DNA of 22,530 nucleotides from Christensenella sp. UBA7597 (GCA_002474405.1 DLQW01000042.1:407-22936), one strand, 5' to 3'. Shown: positions 1 through 6,707, numbered from the stretch's first letter. Made by a program: numbers and translations. Notes: generated by a model from the letters alone, not told the origin.

Positions 1-111
1 CTTCCCCCGCGGGGGAAGGCTATATCAAAGGAAATCAACAAAATTTCAGACGCTTTGCAACAGTCTGTTGCGAAACGGGCGAAGCTCGCCCGCGGGAGAG
101 CTATATATGGG
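1..111. repeat. Dispersed double-hairpin repeat, copy 1 (cut by window edge)
   Basis: The copy opens with an 18-bp perfect palindrome (1-18, CTTCCCCCGCGGGGGAAG), followed by GGCTATATCAAAGG, an AT-rich spacer, a second hairpin (CGGGCGA 76-82, TCGCCCG 86-92) and a CTATATA tail. The same order of modules recurs at 5899-6015 with different stem sequences. It carries no gene of its own; short reading frames across it have no ribosome binding site and look fortuitous. It probably continues beyond the left edge. Confidence 0.75.
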
Positions 112-172
112 AAAAACAAAAGACTGCTCCGAAAACGCGCTTTTTTAAAAAAGCGCGTTTTCGAAACAGTCT
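112..172 (-). terminator. Rho-independent terminator of the small RNA
   Basis: The core is a 34-bp perfect palindrome (130-163). Outer arms at 121-129 and 164-172 extend the stem to about 26 bp. In the minus-strand RNA the three non-Watson-Crick outer positions become U.G, U-A and U.G; in the plus-strand RNA two of them would be C.A mismatches. Minus-strand transcription also continues into TTTGTTTTT (120-112). Both points favour function on the minus strand. Confidence 0.85.
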
Positions 173-321
173 TGTCGTTTCATTCTGATCCGGGCTATTC
201 TGCGGTTTCGGGCGTTCCGCCGTGCCGCAAAGATAAGCCGTGTTACCGTTATCAGACGGGAAAGCCCGCCGCGCCTTTTCGCGTCGCCGCATGCTTTTCC
301 CCGACTACTCCCTGCCGAAGT
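112..321 (-). ncRNA. Candidate structured small RNA, about 210 nt
   Basis: A perfect sigma-A promoter (TTGACA 351-356, 17-bp spacer, TATAAT 328-333, minus strand) would start transcription near 321. A very strong terminator lies at 121-172 with a T-rich run at 112-120. The transcript can fold into a branched core: an outer 6-bp stem (263-268 with 191-196) encloses a hairpin at 246-259 (CCGT/ACGG) and a two-tier hairpin at 201-229 (TGCGG/CCGCA around GGCG-TTC-CGCC). It lies just downstream of an unrelated gene and has its own promoter, so it looks like a free-standing RNA. A 63-codon frame (101-292, minus) overlaps it, but it runs into the terminator palindrome and looks like no protein I know. 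I cannot assign an Rfam family; raiA and 6S RNA are the first to test. Confidence 0.6.
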
Positions 322-327
322 ATTTCA

Positions 328-356
328 ATTATAAGCTATTCGTGCGGGTTTGTCAA
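328..356 (-). promoter_or_regulatory. Consensus sigma-A promoter of the small RNA
   Basis: On the minus strand the -35 is TTGACA (351-356) and the -10 is TATAAT (328-333), separated by exactly 17 bp. Both hexamers match the consensus fully. The predicted start is an A near 321. It points away from the 382-903 gene, whose stop lies 26 bp upstream. Confidence 0.85.
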
Positions 357-381
357 CGATATTCGCGCCGAAAACGAATTT

Positions 382-903
382 TTATTGCGCTTTTTCCCGA
401 TGCTTTTCCATTTCTTCGCGGACAGCGATACACGCGTCGCGCACGCACGCGATATTCTGTATACTATAAGTCTTTTCTGCCGTGTACAGGTACAGCGTGC
501 CGAACGAAAACGCGGCGTACAGCGGCGGCATTTTTGCGGCGGGAATACCGCCGTTCTGCGCGAACGTGCGTTTCATTCTGCAATCGGCGAGCTTTGTATA
601 CGGAATAGAAACGGGCGGTTTTTTATTGCCGCCGAAATAGAGATACACGCAGGTTTCGTCCGATTCTACGGCGACTCTACGCTTTGCAAGCGCGAACGTG
701 GAGCCTGCGATTAAAAGAGCGGCAATCGCAAGGTAGGCGATTATGGCTCCGAGCATAAACGCCTTTTCGCTTGTGATGGAAAGTTGCGCGATATAGTAAA
801 TCGCTCCGCCGAGAAACGCCGTGCCGATGAGCAAAAATAGAATCGGGCGGGTGAGAGAGCGTTTCGCCAGCGCCTTTTTTTCGGTTGCCGAGGGTGCGTT
901 CAT
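382..903 (-). CDS. Hypothetical two-TM membrane protein
   Basis: This encodes 173 residues that I do not recognise as a named family. A short basic N-terminus is followed by two hydrophobic segments (about residues 19-40 and 48-72), then a soluble beta-rich C-terminal part of roughly 100 residues ending in a charged helix. The layout resembles small membrane proteins with a PH-like domain, but that is only an impression. The start is supported by GGGAG eight bases upstream of the ATG and a promoter at 936-964. It is divergent from the flippase operon and is followed by the small-RNA unit. Function unknown. Confidence 0.75.
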   Translation of the reverse strand: MNAPSATEKKALAKRSLTRPILFLLIGTAFLGGAIYYIAQLSITSEKAFMLGAIIAYLAIAALLIAGSTFALAKRRVAVESDETCVYLYFGGNKKPPVSIPYTKLADCRMKRTFAQNGGIPAAKMPPLYAAFSFGTLYLYTAEKTYSIQNIACVRDACIAVREEMEKHREKAQ

Positions 904-935
904 AGGAATTCTCCCGTCAAAGAAGTTTTGGGTTA

Positions 936-964
936 ATTATAGCACTTTTTCCGCCGCGCGGCAA
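936..964 (-). promoter_or_regulatory. Promoter of the 382-903 gene
   Basis: The minus strand reads TTGCCG (959-964), 17 bp, TATAAT (936-941). This gives a leader of about 26 nt containing a GGGAG ribosome binding site. Confidence 0.7.
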
Positions 965-1009
965 GCGGTTGCGCACATATTTACGGCGGGCAAGGCGCAA
1001 AATAGGGGT

Positions 1010-2374
1010 ATGAAAAGAAAAACGTTTTTGCGCGGCGCGGCAACGCTGGGGATTTCCGGCGCGGCGGTGAAATGCCTCGGCGCGCTGTACCGCGTGCCGC
1101 TGGCGGCGCTGATAGGCTGTTACGGCTTGGGAATTTATCAGAAATCTTACGCGTTTTTCGCGTTTATCGTTACGCTTTGTTCGGCGGGAATTTCGGCGGC
1201 GCTTTCCGGACAGGTTGCCGATTTCCGTGCGAAAAATTTCAATTCCGCGCCGCTTGTGCGCGATTATCTGCGGTTGTTTCTGCGGATAGGTTTGTTGGGC
1301 GCGGCGGCGGTGGCGGCGCATGCGTTACACGGCGCGGGAACCGGTGCGGCGTATTTGTTTCTGGCGCCAGCCGTGCCCCTTTCGTGCGTTGCCGCGGTGT
1401 ATTGCGGTGCGTTTCAGGGCGCGGACGATATGTTTCCGACGGCGGTTTCGGAGCTTTGCGGACAGGCGGCGAAAATTGCGTTCGGACTGATTTTTGCGGC
1501 GGCGCTGAAAGAAAACGTAAGCAAGGCGGCGGCTTTTTTGTGTCTGGCGGCAACGCTTGCCGCGGTTGCCGAGACGGGCGCTTTGATAGTCTTTCGCAAA
1601 AAGCGACGGGGCATGGGCGGAACGAACGGGGATTTTTTCGCGGAACCGCCGATAAGCGGCGGACTTCTGACGGGGAAAGTGTTTACGGAAAAATCGGGAA
1701 AAATTCTTTCCCGCACGCTGCCCGTAACGCTTTCGGCGGCGGTACTGCCGTTGACGGCGTTTGCGGAAAGCATGCTTCTGCCGTCGCTGTTCAAGGCGTA
1801 TTCCGATAAGCCGCTGGCTTTGTACGGATTGTTTGCGGGCGGCGCGGCGTGCATTTCGCATCTGCCCGTAACGCTTTGCCGCGGCGTGGGAGCGGCGGCG
1901 ATTCCCGATTTGTCGGCGGAAATCAGAAAAAACGGCGCGGCGGGGTGCGGCGGAAAAATTGCATACGCCTGCCTTTTAACGCTTGCCGTGGCGGTGCCCG
2001 CGGGGGCGCTGACGTATCTGTTCGCTCCGTTGGCGGCGAAACTGCTGTTCCGTTCTCTGGCGGCGGAAGAAAAGTCGATGCTGGCGGCGTGCGTGCGGAT
2101 TTCGGCTGCGGGGGCGGTGTTTTTGTCGCTGGCGCAGACGCTTTCTTCCTGCCTGACGGCGCTCGGAAAACAGCGGGGCGCGGCGGCGTGCTGGGGAGTG
2201 GCGTGTCTTTCGCGGATACTTTTCGATCTGGCGTTTGCGGGGGTGTTGAAATTTTCGGCGAAAGGCGCGGCTGCAGCCGAAAGTCTGTGCTATTTCGTTG
2301 CTTTTTTGCTGATTTTATTGTATAATAGGGCGTGTATGAAAAGCGAAAGAAACATTACGGAGGCGAAAGCATGA
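1010..2374 (+). CDS. SpoVB/YabM-type polysaccharide flippase (MOP superfamily)
   Basis: A 454-residue polytopic membrane protein. The N-terminus (GISGAAVKCLGALYRVPLAA, then GLGIYQKSYAFF) matches the SpoVB/YabM branch of the MurJ/Wzx-like MOP exporters, which flip lipid-linked cell-wall or polysaccharide precursors. Length is a little below the usual 500 or more. Synteny agrees: in B. subtilis yabM precedes yabN, and here the next gene is the YabN-type mazG, overlapping by ATGA. The frame is open from 821, but the upstream part reads poorly as protein and overlaps the divergent promoter, so I take the ATG at 1010. The ribosome binding site is weak (GGGG sits almost on the ATG, AAGG farther back), so the start is moderately certain. 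Substrate is unknown. Confidence 0.88.
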   Translation: MKRKTFLRGAATLGISGAAVKCLGALYRVPLAALIGCYGLGIYQKSYAFFAFIVTLCSAGISAALSGQVADFRAKNFNSAPLVRDYLRLFLRIGLLGAAAVAAHALHGAGTGAAYLFLAPAVPLSCVAAVYCGAFQGADDMFPTAVSELCGQAAKIAFGLIFAAALKENVSKAAAFLCLAATLAAVAETGALIVFRKKRRGMGGTNGDFFAEPPISGGLLTGKVFTEKSGKILSRTLPVTLSAAVLPLTAFAESMLLPSLFKAYSDKPLALYGLFAGGAACISHLPVTLCRGVGAAAIPDLSAEIRKNGAAGCGGKIAYACLLTLAVAVPAGALTYLFAPLAAKLLFRSLAAEEKSMLAACVRISAAGAVFLSLAQTLSSCLTALGKQRGAAACWGVACLSRILFDLAFAGVLKFSAKGAAAAESLCYFVAFLLILLYNRACMKSERNITEAKA

Positions 2375-3906
2375 TTACGGTAATCGGTTTGGGCGTAAAG
2401 ACGGGCGATCTGACGAAAGAGGGCGAAGAAGCGATTTTAAAAACGGCGGCGACGGGCGGAAAAATTCTGGTGCGGACGGCGAAAACGCCGTCGTACGGAA
2501 GCGTGAAAGAGCTGAACGTGCCGCACGAAACGCTGGATTTCGTGTACGATAAAAGCCGTACGTTCGCTACGCTGAATAAAAATTTGTGCCGCGAGGTGAG
2601 AAAGTACGGCGAAAACGTCGCGTACCTTGTGGACGGCGCGGCAAGCGAGGATAATTCGGTGAAAGCGATTCTGCGCGCCGCGGGAAAGAAAAACGTGCGC
2701 GTGATAAACGGCGTTTCGAAGATTGCGGAAATCGCCGCCGCGGCACATTTCAAAGGTTGCTCGTATCAGGCGGTGTCGGCATGCGAAATTGCGGAGACTC
2801 TGCGGGAAGAGGGGCTTTCCGCGCCGCTTATTACATACGATATTGACGGCGAAGATATGGCGGCGGACGTGAAACAGGCGCTTTCCGGGCGGTTCGGCGA
2901 AGAAACGGAAATTCTGTTTATCCGCCTGAACGGCGGAAACGGAGGGAGAAAAAAAAGCGGCGATAAGGACGGCGGGAAAGGCGGCGCGCCCGTAGTGAAA
3001 AGAATTAAAATTTACGAGCTGGACCGGCAGAAAAACTACGATTGCGGCTGCGCGGCGGCGGTGGAAAAAATAGATCTGCTCGATAAAAAACGGTTTACGA
3101 TGAACGACGTTTTAACCATTCTGCGTTACCTGCGCGACCCCGTGAGCGGGTGTCCGTGGGATAAAGTGCAGACGAGCGAAAGCATCCGCATGAACGTCAT
3201 CGAAGAGGCGTACGAGCTTCTGGACGCGATTAACCTGAAAGACGACGACAAAATCCGCGAGGAGACGGGCGATCTTTTAATGCAGGTTGCGTTTCATGCC
3301 TCGCTGAAAGAAGAGGCGGGCGCGTTCGATTTTACGGACGTTGCCACGGAGCTGTGCGAAAAACTGATTACGCGGCACACGCACGTGTTCGGGAAGGATA
3401 AGGCGCTCGACGCCGACGGCGCGCTGAAAGTGTGGGATAAAAACAAGATGATCGAAAAGCATCAGGACACGTTCGCCAAGGCGGTGAACGACGTGCCGAA
3501 GTGCTTCCCCGCGCTGTTGCAGGCGCAGAAAGTGGCGAAACGCGTGGAACGCGGCGGCTGGGACAAGCCCACGTTCGAAAGCGCGAAAGCGGCGCTGGAA
3601 GAGGAGCTTGCCGAACTGAAAGCGGAAACGGAGAAGTTTGCGGCGGGGTGCGGCGATAAAGCGAAAACGGCGGAAGAACTGGGCGACGCGCTCTTTTGTA
3701 TGGCGACGATGGCGCGCGCGGTGGGCGCGGACGCGGAAGAAGCGCTGCTCGATACGGTGAAAAAGGTGCAGCGGCGGTATACGGAATACGAAAAACTTGT
3801 GCTGGCGGACGGCAAAGACGTGAATGAGCTGGAGAAGCCGGAGCGCGACGAGTATTACGAAAAAGCGAAAGAAGCCGTAAAGAGCGACGACGAGGGCAAG
3901 GCATAA
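2371..3906 (+). CDS. mazG: Nucleoside triphosphate pyrophosphohydrolase MazG with N-terminal TP-methylase domain (YabN type)
   Basis: 511 residues in three parts. Residues 1-190 form a tetrapyrrole-methylase-like domain (VIGLGVKTGDLT at the start). A Gly/Lys linker (about 188-208) follows. Two MazG domains come next: the first has CPWD (261-264), EEAYE (278-282) and EETGD (297-301); the second has EEELAEL (410-416) and EELGD (435-439). MazG enzymes hydrolyse NTPs to NMP and pyrophosphate using Mg bound by these acidic residues. The fusion is the B. subtilis YabN architecture. The start is the ATG at 2371 with ACGGAGG just upstream; it overlaps the flippase stop, so the genes are translationally coupled. 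An in-frame ATG at 2332 lacks a good ribosome binding site. The methylase domain's substrate is unknown. Confidence 0.93.
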   Translation: MITVIGLGVKTGDLTKEGEEAILKTAATGGKILVRTAKTPSYGSVKELNVPHETLDFVYDKSRTFATLNKNLCREVRKYGENVAYLVDGAASEDNSVKAILRAAGKKNVRVINGVSKIAEIAAAAHFKGCSYQAVSACEIAETLREEGLSAPLITYDIDGEDMAADVKQALSGRFGEETEILFIRLNGGNGGRKKSGDKDGGKGGAPVVKRIKIYELDRQKNYDCGCAAAVEKIDLLDKKRFTMNDVLTILRYLRDPVSGCPWDKVQTSESIRMNVIEEAYELLDAINLKDDDKIREETGDLLMQVAFHASLKEEAGAFDFTDVATELCEKLITRHTHVFGKDKALDADGALKVWDKNKMIEKHQDTFAKAVNDVPKCFPALLQAQKVAKRVERGGWDKPTFESAKAALEEELAELKAETEKFAAGCGDKAKTAEELGDALFCMATMARAVGADAEEALLDTVKKVQRRYTEYEKLVLADGKDVNELEKPERDEYYEKAKEAVKSDDEGKA

Positions 3907-4848
3907 ATGCGATTACATCGGGTACAGGTAGGGGGATTTGAAATAAAAAACAACGTATGGCTGGCGCCTTTGGCGGGGTATACGAATTATCCTTTCAGGA
4001 AAATCGCGCTGGAAAGCGGGGCGGGGTTTGTGTTTACGGAGATGGTGAGCGCGAAAGGGCTTTGCTATGGCAGCGAGAACACGAAGGAGCTTTTATACAC
4101 GGCGGAAAACGAGCGCGGCGCGGCGGGCGTGCAGATTTTCGGGAGCGACCCCGCGTTTATGCGCCGTGCGGCGGAAAGCGAAGAACTGGCGCCGTTTGAA
4201 ATCGTGGATATCAATATGGGGTGCCCCGTGCCGAAAATTTTCAAAAACGGCGAGGGGAGCGCTTTGCTGGAAAATCCGTCGCTGGCGGAAAAAATCGTGG
4301 CGGAAACGGCGAAAAGCGGGAAAATCGTAACGGTGAAGTGCCGTATCGGCGTAAACCGCGGAAAAATCGTAGCGGAAGAGTTTGGCAAACGGATGGAAGG
4401 CGCGGGGGCGCAGGCGATTACGGTGCACGGCAGAACGCGCGACGAAATGTATTCCGGCGAGCCGGATTATGCGGCGATTGCGGCGGTGAAAAATGCAGTG
4501 AAAGTGCCCGTGATTGCAAACGGAGGGATTTTTTCCGTACGGGACGCGGAAACGATGATGGAAAAAACGGGCGCGGACGGCGTGGAAATCGCGCGCGCCG
4601 CGCTGTACGATCCGCAGATTTTCTGCGATTTTTCGGGAGTGGAAAGAAAGCCGCTTTTTGAAATAGTGAAGCGGCAGACGGAGGAGACGGAACGACTGTT
4701 CGGCGAGCGGTTCGCCACGGTGTTTATGCGGAAAATGTGCGCGTTTTATCTGCGCGGAAAGCGCGGCGCGGCGGCGTATAAGGCGCGGCTTTTCGAATGT
4801 AAAACGCCGACGGAAGTCATTTCGCTGGCGCAGGAAATTTTTGAGTGA
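3907..4848 (+). CDS. dusB: tRNA-dihydrouridine synthase, DusB type
   Basis: 313 residues, full length for the family. It is an FMN-dependent TIM-barrel enzyme that reduces uridines to dihydrouridine in tRNA. Visible motifs: APLAGYTNYPFRK (20-32), NMGCPVPKIFKNGEGSALL (103-121) with catalytic Cys106, VKCRIG (143-148), TVHGRTRDEMYSG (172-184) and PVIANGGIF (201-209). The phosphate-binding segment near 224-232 reads DGVEIARAA instead of the more common GxMIGRGA, a mild deviation. The ATG follows the mazG stop directly, and GAGGGCAAG in the end of mazG serves as ribosome binding site. It is the last gene of the operon. DusB rather than another Dus is based on overall motif spacing. Confidence 0.93.
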   Translation: MRLHRVQVGGFEIKNNVWLAPLAGYTNYPFRKIALESGAGFVFTEMVSAKGLCYGSENTKELLYTAENERGAAGVQIFGSDPAFMRRAAESEELAPFEIVDINMGCPVPKIFKNGEGSALLENPSLAEKIVAETAKSGKIVTVKCRIGVNRGKIVAEEFGKRMEGAGAQAITVHGRTRDEMYSGEPDYAAIAAVKNAVKVPVIANGGIFSVRDAETMMEKTGADGVEIARAALYDPQIFCDFSGVERKPLFEIVKRQTEETERLFGERFATVFMRKMCAFYLRGKRGAAAYKARLFECKTPTEVISLAQEIFE

Positions 4849-4923
4849 AGTTTTTGCGGAGAAATGCTAAGGGGGCAAACGAGGAATGGGGGACGTTGAG
4901 TACCGGGATAGTATAATTTACCG

Positions 4924-4963
4924 TAACAAAAAAGAGGATATCGGCAACAAGCGATATTCTCTT
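4924..4963 (-). terminator. Terminator of the 4977-5465 gene
   Basis: Arms 4932-4943 (AAGAGGATATCG) and 4952-4963 (CGATATTCTCTT) pair with one wobble or mismatch around an 8-nt loop. On the minus strand the stem runs into TTTTTTTGTTACGG. There is no T-run on the plus side, so it serves the leftward gene. Confidence 0.8.
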
Positions 4964-4976
4964 GAAAAGATAAAAT

Positions 4977-5465
4977 TTAAGTTGACTGTTCCGGATCGAG
5001 TGTTCCGACAACAATAACGGTTTTGTTTTTTGGATTATATAAAACTTTCAAAGTTTTATTCACATAATTGCCGAAATACGTGGAACTAAAATCCGAGGCT
5101 TTAAAAATACCGGAGGTTCCGGAGGTAAAATCAGAGCCGTCATCTTTATGTATCGTCAGAGTGAAAGAGCAAGAGTGGCGAAACAAAGCGAAATGTTCGT
5201 TATGTACTTCAAGTACATCGGCGGTATAAATATAATAATTTTTTGACCCTGCAAACAAAAGAATAATTCTTATCGCACAGTAAAAAATAAAGGGGATAAG
5301 GAGAATAAAACCAGTAATTGACGCCAATCGCGCGGAGACTAAACTGTCATTCACAGACACAATGGCGAGAGTAAGGAATATAACCATAAAAATACCGTAG
5401 CACAACAATCCGGAACAATAATATCTGAAATCTACAGATTTTGAAACTAACTTTTTAACATCCAT
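4977..5465 (-). CDS. Hypothetical AT-rich two-TM membrane protein
   Basis: 162 residues, family not recognised. Two hydrophobic segments (about residues 18-38 and 47-71) precede a soluble beta-rich domain with KNYYIYTADVLEVHNEH, LYNPKNKTVIVVG and an acidic end. It may belong with small proteins that carry an extracytoplasmic beta domain of DUF3592 type, but I cannot confirm this. The ATG at 5465 is chosen over an in-frame one at 5492 because GCGGAGA lies eight bases upstream of 5465. It has its own promoter (5505-5533) and terminator. It is visibly richer in A/T than neighbouring genes, which suggests later acquisition. Its order (two TMs, then a beta domain) resembles the 382-903 protein, without clear sequence similarity. 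Confidence 0.75.
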   Translation of the reverse strand: MDVKKLVSKSVDFRYYCSGLLCYGIFMVIFLTLAIVSVNDSLVSARLASITGFILLIPFIFYCAIRIILLFAGSKNYYIYTADVLEVHNEHFALFRHSCSFTLTIHKDDGSDFTSGTSGIFKASDFSSTYFGNYVNKTLKVLYNPKNKTVIVVGTLDPEQST

Positions 5466-5504
5466 TACTCTATTCTCCGCAAGAAACAACAAAGATTAAA
5501 CAGT

Positions 5505-5533
5505 ATTTTATCGCAAGGCACAAAGAAAGTCAA
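5505..5533 (-). promoter_or_regulatory. Promoter of the 4977-5465 gene
   Basis: The minus strand has TTGACT (5528-5533), a 17-bp spacer and TAAAAT (5505-5510). The predicted start lies near 5498, giving a leader of about 33 nt. Confidence 0.8.
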
Positions 5534-5540
5534 CGGGATT

Positions 5541-5570
5541 TTGTAAATAATTTGTAAATTTCTTGTAAAT
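5541..5570. promoter_or_regulatory. Three phased TTGTAAAT repeats upstream of a promoter
   Basis: The octamer TTGTAAAT (ATTTACAA on the minus strand) occurs at 5541-5548, 5552-5559 and 5563-5570, exactly 11 bp apart, so all three copies face roughly the same side of the helix. The array ends 7 bp upstream of the -35 of the minus-strand promoter. It could be an activator-binding array, an UP-element-like region or an intrinsic bend. Confidence 0.6.
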
Positions 5571-5572
5571 TT

Positions 5573-5761
5573 TTCGGAAAGCTGTCGGACTCGAAAAGTC
5601 CTACGGTGGACTATCTCGGTTATATCTGCGCGGGGCTGAATATCTCGCTTGCCGAATTTTTTGCCGAAGAACATTCGCGGAATGTTGCCGCGGGAAAATC
5701 GCTCGAAAGCCTGAACGAAAAACAAAAAAGACTGCTCGACGATTTTTTGAGCAGTCTGTAA
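5573..5761 (+). pseudogene. C-terminal remnant of an XRE-family HTH regulator
   Basis: A start-less open frame ends at TAA 5759-5761 and encodes about 62 residues: LSDSKSPTVDYLGYICAGL, then NISLAEFFAEE, and near the end NEKQKRLLDDFLSSL. This matches the last helices of XRE/Cro-type HTH domains (family pattern: SPTVDxLxxICxALxISLxEFF) with the usual C-terminal tail. The first three HTH helices and any start codon are absent; the frame is closed by a stop at 5555-5557 inside the phased repeats. A regulator gene was therefore truncated here, and its 5' part replaced by the promoter region of the leftward gene. Expression is unlikely. Confidence 0.7.
5721..5757 (-). terminator. Hairpin terminator overlapping the XRE remnant
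   Basis: AGACTGCTC (5729-5737) and GAGCAGTCT (5749-5757) pair perfectly. On the minus strand the stem is followed by a T-rich run (TTTTTTGTTTTT). It could end leftward transcription coming from tetR through the repeats. Its 3' end resembles that of the small-RNA terminator at 112-172. Confidence 0.6.
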
Positions 5762-5784
5762 AAAATTTTCGGTTGTTTTTTGGG

Positions 5785-6016
5785 GCGTTTGAAATGGGGA
5801 TGGTAGAAAATACGATACGCCCCTTGATTGAAAATTTCCGATGGAAAATTTCAATCAAAAATGGGCTACGCCCCTCATTCGTCGCCGTTCGGCGACACCT
5901 TCCCCCCAAGGGGAAGGCTATATCAAAGGCAATATTTTAAAATTTCAAACGGCTTGTTGCAATCCGTTATGAAGCGGGCGATGCCCGCCCCAAGGGGAAG
6001 CCTATATCAAAGGCGA
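5785..6016. repeat. Dispersed palindromic repeat cassette A
   Basis: Modules in order: a lead-in (TTTGAAATG, GGTAGAAAA, TACGCCCC); a 16-bp-arm inverted repeat (TTGATTGAAA.. / ..TTTCAATCAA) within 5819-5878; the flank CTACGCCCCTCATTC; a perfect hairpin GTCGCC-GTTC-GGCGAC (5881-5896); the hairpin CTTCCCC-CCAA-GGGGAAG (5899-5916); GGCTATATCAAAGG; an AT-rich spacer; the hairpin GCGGGC-GAT-GCCCGC (5974-5988); and GGGGAAGCCTATATCAAAGG. It ends against the tetR stop codon. The second half is homologous to 1-111; the first half matches parts of 7722-8030. No coding content is seen. Confidence 0.85.
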
Positions 6017-6020
6017 AAAT

Positions 6021-6611
6021 TCAGCGGATGAATAAATCCGAGGATAACACCGTACGGTACATTTCGAAAATTTCTTTTTTCGTCTGACGGAAGGCTTTTT
6101 CGGATAAATTTTTATCCGTCAGTGCGTCCGATACAATGCCCCAGAATCCGTTGCAGATAAGTACCGCCGTGCGCCTGTCGGAATACCGCGGACGCATGCT
6201 TTGCTGGTGCCGGCGAAGATATAAAAGCACGTTTCCGAACACCCGGTTGTAAAACGACGTGTACAGATACGGGTTCTTTTCGATATTCGCGTGCGTGAAA
6301 AATTCCGCGTGCGCGAAATATAAATCGAGTATCGCCGTAAGCATATTCAAGTACCCTTCGAACGGCAATGTGGCAGGGTTGTTTTGCTTTTGCAAACGAT
6401 GATAATCGTCGAGCGCTTCTTGCATATAATCGTCCATAAGCTCGTCGGCAAGCGCGAATTTGTCGTCGTAATACGTGTAAAACGTGATTCTGCCGATGCA
6501 GGCGCGGCGGCAAAGTTCCGTAACGTTGATTTTCTCGAACGCGCACGTTGAAAGCATTTTTATGAACGTTTCTTTGATGTTCCGCTTGGTTTTGATGATC
6601 CGTTTATCCAT
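6021..6611 (-). CDS. TetR/AcrR-family transcriptional regulator
   Basis: 196 residues. An N-terminal TetR HTH lies at about residues 8-55 (TKRNIKETFIKML, then KINVTELCRRACIGRITFYTYY, with the FYTYYDDK signature). An all-helical C-terminal ligand and dimerisation domain follows, with no recognisable ligand clue. The ATG at 6611 is preceded by AAGGA five bases away; an in-frame ATG at 6767 lies upstream of this gene's own promoter and cannot be used from it. It is divergent from the degV-type gene. The intergenic region has two overlapping promoters and a repeated TATCGATA palindrome, so it probably represses itself and the neighbour. The neighbour suggests a lipid-related signal, but that is inference. 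Confidence 0.9.
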   Translation of the reverse strand: MDKRIIKTKRNIKETFIKMLSTCAFEKINVTELCRRACIGRITFYTYYDDKFALADELMDDYMQEALDDYHRLQKQNNPATLPFEGYLNMLTAILDLYFAHAEFFTHANIEKNPYLYTSFYNRVFGNVLLYLRRHQQSMRPRYSDRRTAVLICNGFWGIVSDALTDKNLSEKAFRQTKKEIFEMYRTVLSSDLFIR

Positions 6612-6644
6612 AATTATCCTTTTTTGAACACTTTTTTTATTTTG

Positions 6645-6652
6645 TATCGATA
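6645..6652. promoter_or_regulatory. TATCGATA palindrome, distal operator candidate
   Basis: This is the first copy of the 12-mer GTATCGATAACT (6644-6655), whose core TATCGATA is a perfect palindrome. It lies in the tetR leader and upstream of the degV promoter. The second copy is 76 bp away. Confidence 0.5.
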
Positions 6653-6677
6653 ACTTACCGAATTTTGCAAACCGTAT

Positions 6678-6706
6678 TTGTCTTTTTTGCCGATTCGGTT
6701 TATAAT
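6678..6706 (+). promoter_or_regulatory. Promoter of the DegV-family gene
   Basis: TTGTCT (6678-6683), a 17-bp spacer and TATAAT (6701-6706). Transcription should start near 6713, eight bases before the proximal TATCGATA site. Confidence 0.75.
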
Positions 6707-6707
6707 T

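Noticed and set aside
101..292. 63-codon leftward frame with ATG and a GGGGA site behind the perfect promoter
   Set aside because: Its C-terminal third is translated from the terminator palindrome and the rest from the paired RNA core. The composition looks non-protein, so a structured RNA explains the locus better. Conservation of the frame would reverse this.
55..714. 219-codon plus-strand frame
   Set aside because: It spans a repeat, the terminator palindrome and the antisense of the 382-903 gene, with no ribosome binding site.
821..1009. Longer N-terminus for the flippase
   Set aside because: It overlaps the divergent gene and its promoter and does not resemble the SpoVB N-terminus, which begins at 1010.
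4912..4917. TATAAT after dusB as a plus-strand promoter
   Set aside because: No acceptable -35 at 16-18 bp and no plus-strand gene follows.
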